Notes: generated by a model from the sequence alone, not told the origin. Positions 1-7,300 are shown, counted from the first letter of the stretch. The stretch is DNA of 7,370 nucleotides from Proteiniphilum sp. UBA5283 (GCA_002408485.1 DHSP01000063.1:43427-50796), one strand, 5' to 3'. Translations and numbers: made by a program.

Positions 1-443
1 CCCCCGTTGGAGATGCGCGGGTGTGTCTCCATCTGGCTTCTGAGTAGCTGCAGCGCTTTCAGATATTTTGGATTTTGGGTTTTCTTGTAGATGGGGAACA
101 ATATCTTCCCGGGATTGACGTGATCAATGTTGTACCGCTCCAAAATGTAGGTTTTGATGGTTCCGTCTTCGTTCACCATGGTGTCGGCATAGTTTTCGGC
201 GTAGGCATAATATTTCTCATCGCCGGTCTTTTCAGACACCTGGATCATCGCCTGCATCTCCAGTCCGTGTGTGTAGTTCCACTTAATATCTTTTGAAAAA
301 TCGACCATCCAGCTTTCCGGATTACGTTTCATCTCCGAATTGGCCATTCTCACATAATTGGGTTCCCCGCTGGTCGTCGCTTTTTGCGTGCAGCCTGAGA
401 GAACGGCTAAGATTGTCAATAACAGTATCAATCCTTTTTTCAT
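1..443 (-). CDS. GH105 unsaturated rhamnogalacturonyl hydrolase, lipoprotein, N-terminal part (3' end outside window)
   Basis: My own reading of the minus strand from the ATG at 443 gives 147 codons open to the window edge. The protein begins MKKGLILLLTILAVLSGC, a lipoprotein signal with a perfect lipobox (LSGC, Cys18), so it is probably anchored in a membrane facing the periplasm. After it come WNYTHGLEMQAM (about 55-66), an EKYYAYAENYADTMV helix, NIDHVNPGKILFPIYKKT (about 105-122) and QMETHPRISNGG at the edge. This order matches the start of the (alpha/alpha)6-barrel of GH105 (YteR/YesR family), which removes the 4,5-unsaturated galacturonic acid from the non-reducing end of oligosaccharides made by rhamnogalacturonan or pectin lyases. 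The catalytic Asp (Asp143 in YteR, in a QMWLDG-like motif) should lie just past the edge and is not visible. The start lies 9 bp after the upstream acetylesterase stop, so the two are co-transcribed. The leader is A/T-rich without a Shine-Dalgarno sequence, as is common in Bacteroidota. GH88 is a less likely alternative. Confidence 0.85.
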   Translation of the reverse strand, partial: MKKGLILLLTILAVLSGCTQKATTSGEPNYVRMANSEMKRNPESWMVDFSKDIKWNYTHGLEMQAMIQVSEKTGDEKYYAYAENYADTMVNEDGTIKTYILERYNIDHVNPGKILFPIYKKTQNPKYLKALQLLRSQMETHPRISNG

Positions 444-452
444 TTTCAATAA

Positions 453-1235
453 TTATTTAATTAAACAGGTTAATTCTTTTATCTGTTGCTTTTTGACTTC
501 CTCAATAAAAAATGCAGCCACTTCCTTTGCCCCTTTTTCGTTGAAGTGTGTGTTATCGTCCAATCCGTCTGGATGCAGGCGGCTTACACCGGGAGGAAGT
601 TTGTGAAAGAACACTTTTGAACCTTCCACGCCGGCCTGTTGCAGCCATGCTGATGTGATCTTTTCCATGTCAACCAACGGTACCTTCTCCTGTGTTGCTA
701 CAGAACGGATGATATCGGGATAGTCTCCGTGCGTGGGTACCAGTTTCCCGTTTTCATCAAATTTCCGGCGGGCGACAGCAGTACAGAGAACAGGATATGC
801 ACCTTTGGCCTTCACTTCGTTTACAAATGCGACGAAATTCAACCGGAATTGTACCGGGTTGGTATAGCTTTTTTTTGTGATCACTTCATCGTTATGTCCG
901 AACTGGAGGACGACAATATCGCCTGGCGCCGTATTGTTGATGAGCTCCGTCCACAATCCCTCTTCGACAAAGGTGCGTGTACTTCTTCCATTGCGGGCAT
1001 AGTTAACTACCTTTCCCTTTTCCGAGATCAGCTCAGGCAGCAGCTGACCCCATCCTCTTTCGTGGTTGATTTCCTCGAATGCCTCTCCCGTTAGGGTATC
1101 CCTCCCGCTTTTGAACAACGGCTTGTCGGCCATGGTAGAATCGCCCGCCATGAGGATCTTCACCGGTTCGCGTGAGGAACTTATCAGAGAGACCGACAGC
1201 AACAGGAATACTGGCAAAAGCAATTTTGAATTCAT
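453..1235 (-). CDS. Rhamnogalacturonan acetylesterase (CE12, SGNH hydrolase)
   Basis: This 260-aa secreted esterase is predicted to remove acetyl groups from galacturonic acid in the rhamnogalacturonan backbone, opening it to lyases and hydrolases. A signal peptide covers about residues 1-21 (MNSKLLLPVFLLLSVSLISSS) with no cysteine, so the enzyme is probably soluble in the periplasm or exported. The SGNH blocks are complete: block I AGDSTMAD with nucleophile Ser33, block II NYARNGRSTRTF with Gly83, block III QFGHND with Asn115, and block V DDNTHFN with Asp227 and His230 spaced as D-x-x-H. Length and motifs fit RhgT/YesT-type CE12 enzymes. It starts 28 bp after the GH28 stop and ends 9 bp before the GH105 start, in the middle of a pectin operon, which supports rhamnogalacturonan over other acetylated substrates. 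A related acetylesterase acting on acetylated xylan or homogalacturonan remains possible. Confidence 0.9.
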   Translation of the reverse strand: MNSKLLLPVFLLLSVSLISSSREPVKILMAGDSTMADKPLFKSGRDTLTGEAFEEINHERGWGQLLPELISEKGKVVNYARNGRSTRTFVEEGLWTELINNTAPGDIVVLQFGHNDEVITKKSYTNPVQFRLNFVAFVNEVKAKGAYPVLCTAVARRKFDENGKLVPTHGDYPDIIRSVATQEKVPLVDMEKITSAWLQQAGVEGSKVFFHKLPPGVSRLHPDGLDDNTHFNEKGAKEVAAFFIEEVKKQQIKELTCLIK

Positions 1236-1263
1236 CAGATCTGAATTTAATCGTTGTAGTTGT

Positions 1264-2937
1264 TTATTTGAAAATGACCTGTTCCTTGTTCACATCCGAA
1301 GCAATGTTTACCAGCTCTTTGGGTAGTCCGGAGAGATGCACGTCGGAGGTGCTTTCTCCTGTAATTTGAGCTGCTTTGGCCGGTTCGTTTATCTCATAAC
1401 CCAGGCTTTCGCCCTTGAAGTTTTTCACATTGTGGAACAGATAGGCAGGCCCTTCTTCGGGGATGACCGTCACGTTTTGAAGGATGATATCTTTTGATTC
1501 CGAAAACTCTGCACCAAAACGAGCGGTGATGAATGCATTTTCGAGATGGATGTTTTCAATGTTCATCTCCGGAAGCCCGTTAAAGAACATTGCCCTGCGG
1601 GCATTCCTCGACACCAGGTCCTTCACGTAGATGTTTTTAAAAACCGGTGTTTCTTCCGTAACCGGAAATACCGGTTCACCGGTAGGTGTTGTGTCTCCGT
1701 CGGCAAGCGCTTCCGAAGCCGATTTGCCTCCATAAAAGAGATCAAACAGGAACGAGTCGGTGGCAATATTAAACATATAAATATCGGATATGTATATATT
1801 TTCTACCACGCCTCCGCGCCCACGATTGCTTTTAAAACGCAAACCCACATCCGTTCCCAGGAACTGGCAATTTTTCACGGAGATATTTTTCACTCCCCCC
1901 GACATTTCACTGCCCACCACAAAACCGCCATGTCCCTGAAAAACCTTGCAATTTTCCACAATCACGTTCTCGGTTGGGCGACCCCGCAAACGACCCTCTT
2001 CATCTTTTCCTGATTTGATGCAGATGGCATCATCACCCACATCGAAGAGAGAGTTCACGATGATGGAATTTTTACAGGATTCCAGGTCAAGTCCGTCACC
2101 GTTTTGTGAATACCCGGGATTGCGTGAAAAAATGCCGTCGATGATCACATTTTCACACATCAGCGGGTGAATATTCCAGGCCGGTGAGTTTTCGAACAAC
2201 ACCCCTTGCAGGTAGACATTTTTACATTCAATGAAGCTGACCATCACCGGGCGCAGAAAATCCTTGATCTCCAGCCACTCTTCTTCCGTCATGTCTTGCC
2301 GGGGTACGTTCATGTCGCTCATCTCACTTCCTTTCAGTGCCCCTTCCGATGGAAGCCAGTAATCTCCGTTTTTAACAACGCCGCCTGATGACAGGACCTG
2401 TTTCCAGTGACTTTCGGATACTTTCCCTTTCTTCAGTGGCCTCCACGCTTCACCAGACCCGTTGATGGATCCTTCGCCGGTGATGGCAATATTTTCCAGG
2501 TTGCGACCGGAGATGGGGGACTGGCAGCGACGGGTGTTCAGTCCCTCAAAAGAGGTTTCTACCAGCGGGTAGAGATCAAAATTGGGTGAGAAAAGGATCA
2601 AGGCACCCTTTTCGAGATGCATGTTGATGTTTGAACGAAATACGATGGGCCCGGTGAACCACACTCCTTTTGGTACGACCAGCGTACCTCCTCCTTTATC
2701 GGATAAATCCTGCATTGCTTTAGCGAATGCATTCGTGTTCAGGGTGACTCCATCGGGAATGCCGTCAAAATCGAGCAGGTTTACGCTGTTCTTCGGGAAG
2801 ACAGGTATTTCAACCCGTGGCATCTCAAACGGCAGATCTGTGTATAAGTATCCGTATTTATAAGGCAATGGGTCGGTGGCATTGCTGCACGACATGGTTA
2901 TAAACAGGAACAGAAGCAGGTACAAATTTTGTTTCAT
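1264..2937 (-). CDS. GH28 polygalacturonase / exo-polygalacturonase family protein
   Basis: This 557-aa right-handed beta-helix enzyme is predicted to hydrolyse alpha-1,4-galacturonide bonds (or the GalA-Rha bond of rhamnogalacturonan). All four GH28 signatures are present: NGD at 279-281 in place of the usual NTD, GDD at 301-303, GHG at 335-337 and RFK at 367-369 in place of RIK. Asp281, Asp302 and Asp303 would be catalytic, and their spacing equals that of fungal polygalacturonases. The N-terminal part (about 50-160) has the DFDGIPDGVTLNTNAF and GGGTLVVPKGVWFTGPI segments typical of bacterial GH28, followed by a linker-like stretch at about 165-228. The reading frame stays open for 26 codons above the chosen ATG, but only residue 27 onward (MKQNLYLLLFLFITMSC) gives a signal peptide, so I place the start at 2937. 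Cys17 sits in an imperfect lipobox (Thr at -3), so it is perhaps a lipoprotein. It is the first gene of the operon with the acetylesterase and GH105, behind a 203-bp intergenic region. Whether it is endo, exo, rhamnogalacturonan- or xylogalacturonan-specific cannot be read from the sequence. Confidence 0.9.
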   Translation of the reverse strand: MKQNLYLLLFLFITMSCSNATDPLPYKYGYLYTDLPFEMPRVEIPVFPKNSVNLLDFDGIPDGVTLNTNAFAKAMQDLSDKGGGTLVVPKGVWFTGPIVFRSNINMHLEKGALILFSPNFDLYPLVETSFEGLNTRRCQSPISGRNLENIAITGEGSINGSGEAWRPLKKGKVSESHWKQVLSSGGVVKNGDYWLPSEGALKGSEMSDMNVPRQDMTEEEWLEIKDFLRPVMVSFIECKNVYLQGVLFENSPAWNIHPLMCENVIIDGIFSRNPGYSQNGDGLDLESCKNSIIVNSLFDVGDDAICIKSGKDEEGRLRGRPTENVIVENCKVFQGHGGFVVGSEMSGGVKNISVKNCQFLGTDVGLRFKSNRGRGGVVENIYISDIYMFNIATDSFLFDLFYGGKSASEALADGDTTPTGEPVFPVTEETPVFKNIYVKDLVSRNARRAMFFNGLPEMNIENIHLENAFITARFGAEFSESKDIILQNVTVIPEEGPAYLFHNVKNFKGESLGYEINEPAKAAQITGESTSDVHLSGLPKELVNIASDVNKEQVIFK

Positions 2938-3140
2938 TCGGTAATGTAAATTGAATATGTAATAGTGTAAAATTATTGTCACTTTAAAAACGGTGAAAAC
3001 ATAATCATGGGTCAATAAAAATCATGTATTGTGTATTCATATCTTATTATTAATTTGCAAATGCTAACGCGTCATAAAAATAATCATGATCTTTCGGTAA
3101 ACAGGGTGGTAATTTGATTTTTAAGGGGTGTCATTTTGAT
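2938..3140 (-). promoter_or_regulatory. Intergenic regulatory region upstream of the GH28-CE12-GH105 operon
   Basis: This 203-bp AT-rich gap between the symporter stop and the GH28 start has no credible gene. It holds a 10-bp perfect palindrome ATTTGCAAAT (3053-3062), a near-palindrome TAACGCGTCA with a CG centre (3065-3074), an 8-bp palindrome ATCATGAT (3083-3090), and the heptamer AATCATG three times on the plus strand (3003-3009, 3020-3026, 3082-3088). Two longer similar stretches start with GTCA and end with ATCATG (3011-3026 and 3071-3088). These features could be operators for a LacI-type or other regulator. I see no intrinsic terminator hairpin behind the symporter, so read-through from the upstream unit is possible. 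Confidence 0.5.
2968..2999 (-). promoter_or_regulatory. Weak candidate Bacteroidota-type promoter for GH28
   Basis: On the minus strand TAATTTTA (2975-2968) matches the Bacteroidota -7 element TAnnTTTG except for its last base. A TTTT (2999-2996) in place of the -33 TTTG lies 20 bases upstream. Transcription would start near 2961, giving a leader of about 24 bases before the GH28 ATG at 2937. Both boxes deviate from consensus in an AT-rich region, so a chance match is quite possible. Confidence 0.22.
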
Positions 3141-4541
3141 TTACCCATTTTTCTTTCCCCATAATTTCTCCATTTCCTCCAATGATTTCCCCTTTGTTTC
3201 GGGAACCATTTTCCAGACAAAGAGTGCGGACAGGACGGCCATGAGGCCGTAAAAGCCGTAAGTCATTCCTCCGCTGAACTCCATCATGGCGGGATAGGTG
3301 GAGGAAATCAGGTAGTTGGCAAACCATTGAAAAGCCACGGCCACGGCTACAGCCTGTCCCCTGATCTTATTCGGAAAGATTTCGGAGATCAACACCCAAC
3401 ATATCGGCCCCCACGACATCATAAATGAGGCTGTATAGATGATGATAAACACCAGGGTGCTGATGCCGATGATGTTGTTGAATGCCAACACGGAGATGGC
3501 AAACATGCCGACTGCCATGCCGATGGAGCCGGTGATGAGCAGTGGCTTCCTGCCCCATTTATCCACGGTTAATATCGCAACAACCGTAAACAGGACGTTC
3601 ACGAACCCCATGATAATGGTCTGGAGCATGGATGCATCTTTTGCCGCGCCCATACTCTCAAATATGCGCGGCGCATAATACAGCGCCACATTGATGCCGA
3701 CGAACTGCTGAAAGACGGAGAGCAGGATGCCGATCAGAATCACCACTTTGCCATACGAAAATAGTTTTGCACGGCTTGTGGCCTGTCCGACTGACAATTT
3801 TATCTCCTGAAAAATGGCCTGCGATGTTCCATTGTCTGAGTAGAGCTTCTTTAACACCGACTTTGCCTCGTCGTCTTTACTTGAAAGGAGAAGGAATCTC
3901 GGCGTTTCCGGAACCAAAAATAACAAAATACCGAATAGTGCGGCAGGAATGGCTTCGGAAACGAACATATACCGCCAGCCAATATCGTTGATCCATTCGA
4001 TGCTTTGCCCGTATGCAATTCCCCAATTGACAAAATAGACCACCAACATACCAAAAATGATGGCAAATTGGTTGAACGACACCAGACGTCCCCGAATATT
4101 GGCAGGTGCTATCTCGCTGATGTACATGGGGGAGACAGCCGATGCCAAACCAACGCCAACACCTCCGATAATACGGTAAAAATTGAATGTCAGCAGCAAG
4201 GCGATGGAGGGTTCACCTTTGGTGAAGAAGAACGCTTCAGGATAGCCGGAACCCAATGCGGAGACGAAAAATAACAGGGAAGCAAATATCAATGTTTTCT
4301 TACGGCCCCAATGGTTTGATAAAAGTCCAGAAATGACTCCCCCGAGGATGCATCCGATCAAAGCGCTTGAAACCGTTGCTCCGTGAATAAGTGAGTTTAA
4401 TCCCAATGGTCTGATCAGATAGGCTTCAATCGATTTCTCCGCTCCGGATATCACTGCTGTATCATATCCAAAAAGCAATCCACCCAACGTGGCGACCAGG
4501 GTAATGGCAAAAATGTACGCTGTGTTGTATTGTTTTGTCAT
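3141..4541 (-). CDS. xylE: XylE-type sugar:H+ symporter (MFS, sugar porter family)
   Basis: This 466-aa inner-membrane protein has about 12 hydrophobic segments and closely follows my memory of E. coli XylE over its whole length, beginning with YNTAYIFAITLVATLGG. Sugar porter signatures are present: WGRKK after helix 2 (78-82), PETPR (211-215), DKWGRKP (327-333) and PETKG (447-451). Residues known from XylE for proton coupling align: Asp27, Arg123 (XylE Arg133) and Glu196 (Glu206). Sugar-site residues align too: Phe24, Gln158 (Gln168), Gln278/Gln279 (Gln288/289), Asn284 (Asn294), Trp382 (Trp392) and Gln405 (Gln415). Met165 replaces XylE Gln175, so the preferred sugar may not be xylose. The gene starts 16 bp after the GH3 stop, which implies co-transcription and that the permease imports the monosaccharide this enzyme releases. 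Xylose is the best guess; arabinose, glucose and galactose are alternatives within the family. Confidence 0.88.
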   Translation of the reverse strand: MTKQYNTAYIFAITLVATLGGLLFGYDTAVISGAEKSIEAYLIRPLGLNSLIHGATVSSALIGCILGGVISGLLSNHWGRKKTLIFASLLFFVSALGSGYPEAFFFTKGEPSIALLLTFNFYRIIGGVGVGLASAVSPMYISEIAPANIRGRLVSFNQFAIIFGMLVVYFVNWGIAYGQSIEWINDIGWRYMFVSEAIPAALFGILLFLVPETPRFLLLSSKDDEAKSVLKKLYSDNGTSQAIFQEIKLSVGQATSRAKLFSYGKVVILIGILLSVFQQFVGINVALYYAPRIFESMGAAKDASMLQTIIMGFVNVLFTVVAILTVDKWGRKPLLITGSIGMAVGMFAISVLAFNNIIGISTLVFIIIYTASFMMSWGPICWVLISEIFPNKIRGQAVAVAVAFQWFANYLISSTYPAMMEFSGGMTYGFYGLMAVLSALFVWKMVPETKGKSLEEMEKLWGKKNG

Positions 4542-4557
4542 CTGTCTTTTCTGTTTT

Positions 4558-7152
4558 TTACTGAATAATTACATTTAGTTTTTGAAGATCCCTGCTGTGG
4601 GAACTACTGCCAACCAGAATTTCATAATTACCCGGTTGAATTTCCATTCGGGCTGCCGTTGAATTCCACCATTCAAACTGCTCTGCAGAAAACAAAATAT
4701 TCACAAGTTTTGTTTCTCCTTTCGGAATATAAACCCGTTTGAATGCCCTTAATGTTTTAGCAGGTCCTTCAGAGTCATTCTCTTTTCGAAGATAAGCCTG
4801 TACTACTTCATCGCCGTCAATCTTACTCAAATTGCTCAGAGGCACAGTCACAGTTATAGCTTCTCCTACTTTTATTGATGCCTTATCTATTGTAGGTGTT
4901 CCGTATTGGAAACTGGAATAACTAAGCCCGTATCCGAAAGGAAATAGTGGCTCTTCGGTCATGTACCGGTACGTACGTCCCTTCATATGGTAATTTTCAA
5001 AGTCGGGTAGCTGGGTGATGTTTTTGTAAAAGGTTACCGGCAAACGCCCAGCAGGATTGTAGTCTCCAAAAATCACCTCAGCTACAGCTGTTCCGCCCGA
5101 CTGACCGGGATACCACGCTTGCAGGATTGCTTCGCAGTTTTTAACTTCTGTCTCCATCGCTATCGGGGAGCCTGAACAGTTTACAAAAATCACCTTTTTG
5201 CCGGCATCACGAAGAGCTTGAATGAACTCTCTCTGTACTTCAGGAAGCTCGATTTCTGTGCGATCACCCCGGTTAAATCCCGGCAGGTTCACTCCCATCT
5301 CCTCACCTTCCAGAGCAGGAGAAATACCGCCGGCAAAAATTACTATTTCAGCATCTTTAATTCGTTCGATGGATTTTCCTATGTTGATATTTTCTTTATA
5401 TCCCAGATCGAAATTCAGCTGCGCATCTCCCATCGTGTATCTGAAATCAATCTGAATATCGTACGACATCCCTCTTTCAACACTCATTGTATGAGACATC
5501 CTGCGTGCGCCGTGATTGGCTCTGATCCCTTTTGCCTTCACCCCGTTAATGATCAGATTAACTTCGCCGCAAGCATAAAAGTCCAGTTCTATCTCACCGT
5601 CTTCATCAGGGAGAAACGTACTTTTGTATTGAGACGAAAAATCAGTCAGGTTCACTCCCGGGGCAAAGACTGTGGCTCCGGTGGTGATGAAATTAAAAGG
5701 AGTAGTTATCTGATCTGAAGCCACCGGCTCGCCTGCTTGTTCCGGATTATTCCAATATTGAGCTGAAAAACCAGGACCGTTGTCCGATATGCAATTGCTG
5801 AAGGTACTTTTAAAAAGTGTTCTTTCCACGAGACCGCAGCCTTTCTCATAAATAAGCTCGTTCCTATTTTCCAAAGCATTTCTGATCCCTTCTAGTATTG
5901 TGATGGTTCGTTTGGGTGTCCCATTGTAATTTCCCCATTGCATCACTGAATCATTTGCATTTGGACCCATTACGGCGATCTTTTTGATGTTTTTTTTCAA
6001 AGGAAGGGCTTTGTTTTTATTCAGGAGCAATGTCATTGACTTTCTAGCTACTTCCAGAGCAAGAGAGTCATGAGAAGAAGATGCAACAACAGAATAGGGT
6101 ATTTTTGTCCAGGGTACATCGGAGTGGTCATCCATTTCCCCTAATTCAAAACGGGCTTTCATCAAGCGGGTTATAGAAACATCAATATCTTCTTCCCTTA
6201 TCAGTCCCTGTCTAACGCTTTCAATCAGCGATTTATAACTAGACCCACATTCCAGGTCGGTTCCAGCCAACACAGCATCTGAAGATGCTGTGGCAGCATC
6301 CGGATGTGTTTGATGTCCTTTCTCATTGTAAAAATCAGCGATTGCTCCACAATCGGAAACCACAATTCCGTTAAAACCCCATTCTTTCCGTAAGATCTCC
6401 ATCAACAACTGACGGTTTCCGCAGCAGGGCTCCCCTTCGTATCTATTGTAAGCACACATCACTTCCTTTACACCAGCTTCTTTCACCAAGGCTTTGAAAG
6501 GAGGCAGATACGTTTCGTATAAATCCCGAAGTGGAATTTTTTCTGCATTAAAAGAGTGTCGATTCCACTCAGGCCCCGAGTGAACCGCAAAATGTTTTGC
6601 ACATGCATGGAGTTTGTCATATTTCGAATCTCCAGGGCCTTGTAATCCTTTCACAACAGATACCCCCATAACACTGGTAAGATAAGGATCTTCTCCATAG
6701 GTCTCTATTCCCCGACCCCAGCGTGGATCCCGGAAAATATTTACAGTAGGTGTCCACATTGTTAAACCCTGATACCTTTTGTAGCTATCTTGTATAGTAC
6801 TTTGTCTGTTCTTGGCCCGGGCTTCATCAGAAACAGCGGAAAACACATTGTAAACCAGATTGCTGTCAAATGTCGCTGCTATCCCAATCGGCTGCGGGAA
6901 CACGGTGGCCAATCCTGATCTGGCAACACCATGCAGTGCTTCGTTCCACCAATTATAAGGTTTAATTCCAAGACGCTCCACAGGTTGAGAGGTATCGACC
7001 ATCAGGCCGACTTTCTCTTCGAGTGTGAGCCTTCTGACCAGGTCTTCCGCCCGCTCCTGAGCTGTCAATGTTTTATCCTTATATCTTTCCTGTGCGTAGC
7101 TTGCAAAAATTGAAAAGAAAGCGATGATTGTAAAACTTAGAACTTTTTTCAT
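4558..7152 (-). CDS. GH3 beta-xylosidase/beta-glucosidase with PA14 insert, secreted
   Basis: This 864-aa exo-acting glycosidase is predicted to release single sugars from non-reducing ends with retention. A signal peptide (MKKVLSFTIIAFFSIFASYA, cleavage before Gln21) supports periplasmic location. The frame is open 13 codons further, to an ATG at 7191, but that would put a charged tail ahead of the signal peptide, so I prefer 7152. Domains in order: GH3 N-terminal TIM barrel (about 30-340) with WWNEALHG, DPRWGRGIETYGEDP, KH at 186-187 and the nucleophile Asp267 in VVSDCGA; first part of the alpha/beta-sandwich domain (about 370-445); a PA14-like beta insert (about 458-586); the rest of the sandwich domain (about 595-740) with GISPALEGEEM, whose Glu615/617/618 probably include the acid/base; and a fibronectin III-like domain (about 760-860). 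The WWNEALHGVAR and LEGEEM forms resemble plant-type xylosidase/arabinosidases. It is the first gene before the symporter. Substrate is uncertain: xylosides first, glucosides or arabinofuranosides next. Confidence 0.9.
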   Translation of the reverse strand: MKKVLSFTIIAFFSIFASYAQERYKDKTLTAQERAEDLVRRLTLEEKVGLMVDTSQPVERLGIKPYNWWNEALHGVARSGLATVFPQPIGIAATFDSNLVYNVFSAVSDEARAKNRQSTIQDSYKRYQGLTMWTPTVNIFRDPRWGRGIETYGEDPYLTSVMGVSVVKGLQGPGDSKYDKLHACAKHFAVHSGPEWNRHSFNAEKIPLRDLYETYLPPFKALVKEAGVKEVMCAYNRYEGEPCCGNRQLLMEILRKEWGFNGIVVSDCGAIADFYNEKGHQTHPDAATASSDAVLAGTDLECGSSYKSLIESVRQGLIREEDIDVSITRLMKARFELGEMDDHSDVPWTKIPYSVVASSSHDSLALEVARKSMTLLLNKNKALPLKKNIKKIAVMGPNANDSVMQWGNYNGTPKRTITILEGIRNALENRNELIYEKGCGLVERTLFKSTFSNCISDNGPGFSAQYWNNPEQAGEPVASDQITTPFNFITTGATVFAPGVNLTDFSSQYKSTFLPDEDGEIELDFYACGEVNLIINGVKAKGIRANHGARRMSHTMSVERGMSYDIQIDFRYTMGDAQLNFDLGYKENINIGKSIERIKDAEIVIFAGGISPALEGEEMGVNLPGFNRGDRTEIELPEVQREFIQALRDAGKKVIFVNCSGSPIAMETEVKNCEAILQAWYPGQSGGTAVAEVIFGDYNPAGRLPVTFYKNITQLPDFENYHMKGRTYRYMTEEPLFPFGYGLSYSSFQYGTPTIDKASIKVGEAITVTVPLSNLSKIDGDEVVQAYLRKENDSEGPAKTLRAFKRVYIPKGETKLVNILFSAEQFEWWNSTAARMEIQPGNYEILVGSSSHSRDLQKLNVIIQ

Positions 7153-7245
7153 TGTTGTTGCAGATTGTTTTTTCTCAATTATTTTCCCCATACAGGGTAT
7201 TTTGCGAAAATTTTTCCAGGAGTACTGTTTTTGTGATAAATATGA
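7153..7245 (-). promoter_or_regulatory. Leader/promoter region of the GH3-symporter unit (no clear boxes)
   Basis: Because a terminator precedes it, the promoter for GH3 and the symporter should lie in this stretch of about 93 bases. I found no good match to the Bacteroidota -33/-7 pattern (TTTG, then TAnnTTTG). The last 15 bases before the ATG at 7152 are A-rich and contain CAACAACA but no Shine-Dalgarno sequence, as is typical of Bacteroidota leaders. The placement rests only on position. Confidence 0.3.
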
Positions 7246-7289
7246 AAAATGCCCATCACCAGCTAATTTGTGTGTATGACGGGCATTTT
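7246..7289 (-). terminator. Probable intrinsic terminator, possibly bidirectional
   Basis: AAAATGCCC (7246-7254) and GGGCATTTT (7281-7289) form a perfect 9-bp stem. After one mismatch three further pairs extend it (TCA 7256-7258 with TGA 7277-7279), leaving an 18-base loop. In the minus-strand transcript the second arm runs into a T-run (GGGCATTTTTC), and on the plus strand it ends in four Ts. It lies about 12 bases after the probable stop of the gene entering from the right and about 94 bases before the GH3 start, so it would end that gene and insulate the GH3-symporter unit. Confidence 0.7.
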
Positions 7290-7300
7290 ATGATACAAAA

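Noticed and set aside
75..606. Plus-strand open frames over the GH105 and CE12 genes
   Set aside because: They are antisense to well-supported enzymes and show no recognisable motif or leader.
2996..3003. TATGTTTT as an alternative -7 promoter box on the minus strand
   Set aside because: No TTTG-like element lies at the expected distance upstream, so it is weaker than the candidate at 2968-2999.
2938..3015. N-terminal extension of GH28 from an ATG at 3015
   Set aside because: It would add 26 residues (MTHDYVFTVF…) ahead of a clean signal peptide starting at 2937. The stretch lies in the AT-rich region with repeats and palindromes, so non-coding regulatory DNA is more likely.
3121..3327. Minus-strand 68-codon frame overlapping the 3' end of the symporter
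   Set aside because: It is out of frame with the well-conserved transporter C-terminus and has no family features.
5218..5718. Plus-strand 166-codon open frame inside GH3
   Set aside because: It lies fully antisense to the conserved GH3 sandwich and PA14 regions and its translation has no recognisable domain.
7153..7191. N-terminal extension of GH3 from an ATG at 7191
   Set aside because: It adds 13 mostly polar, lysine-rich residues before a typical signal peptide that begins at 7152; secreted proteins of this family normally start at the signal peptide.
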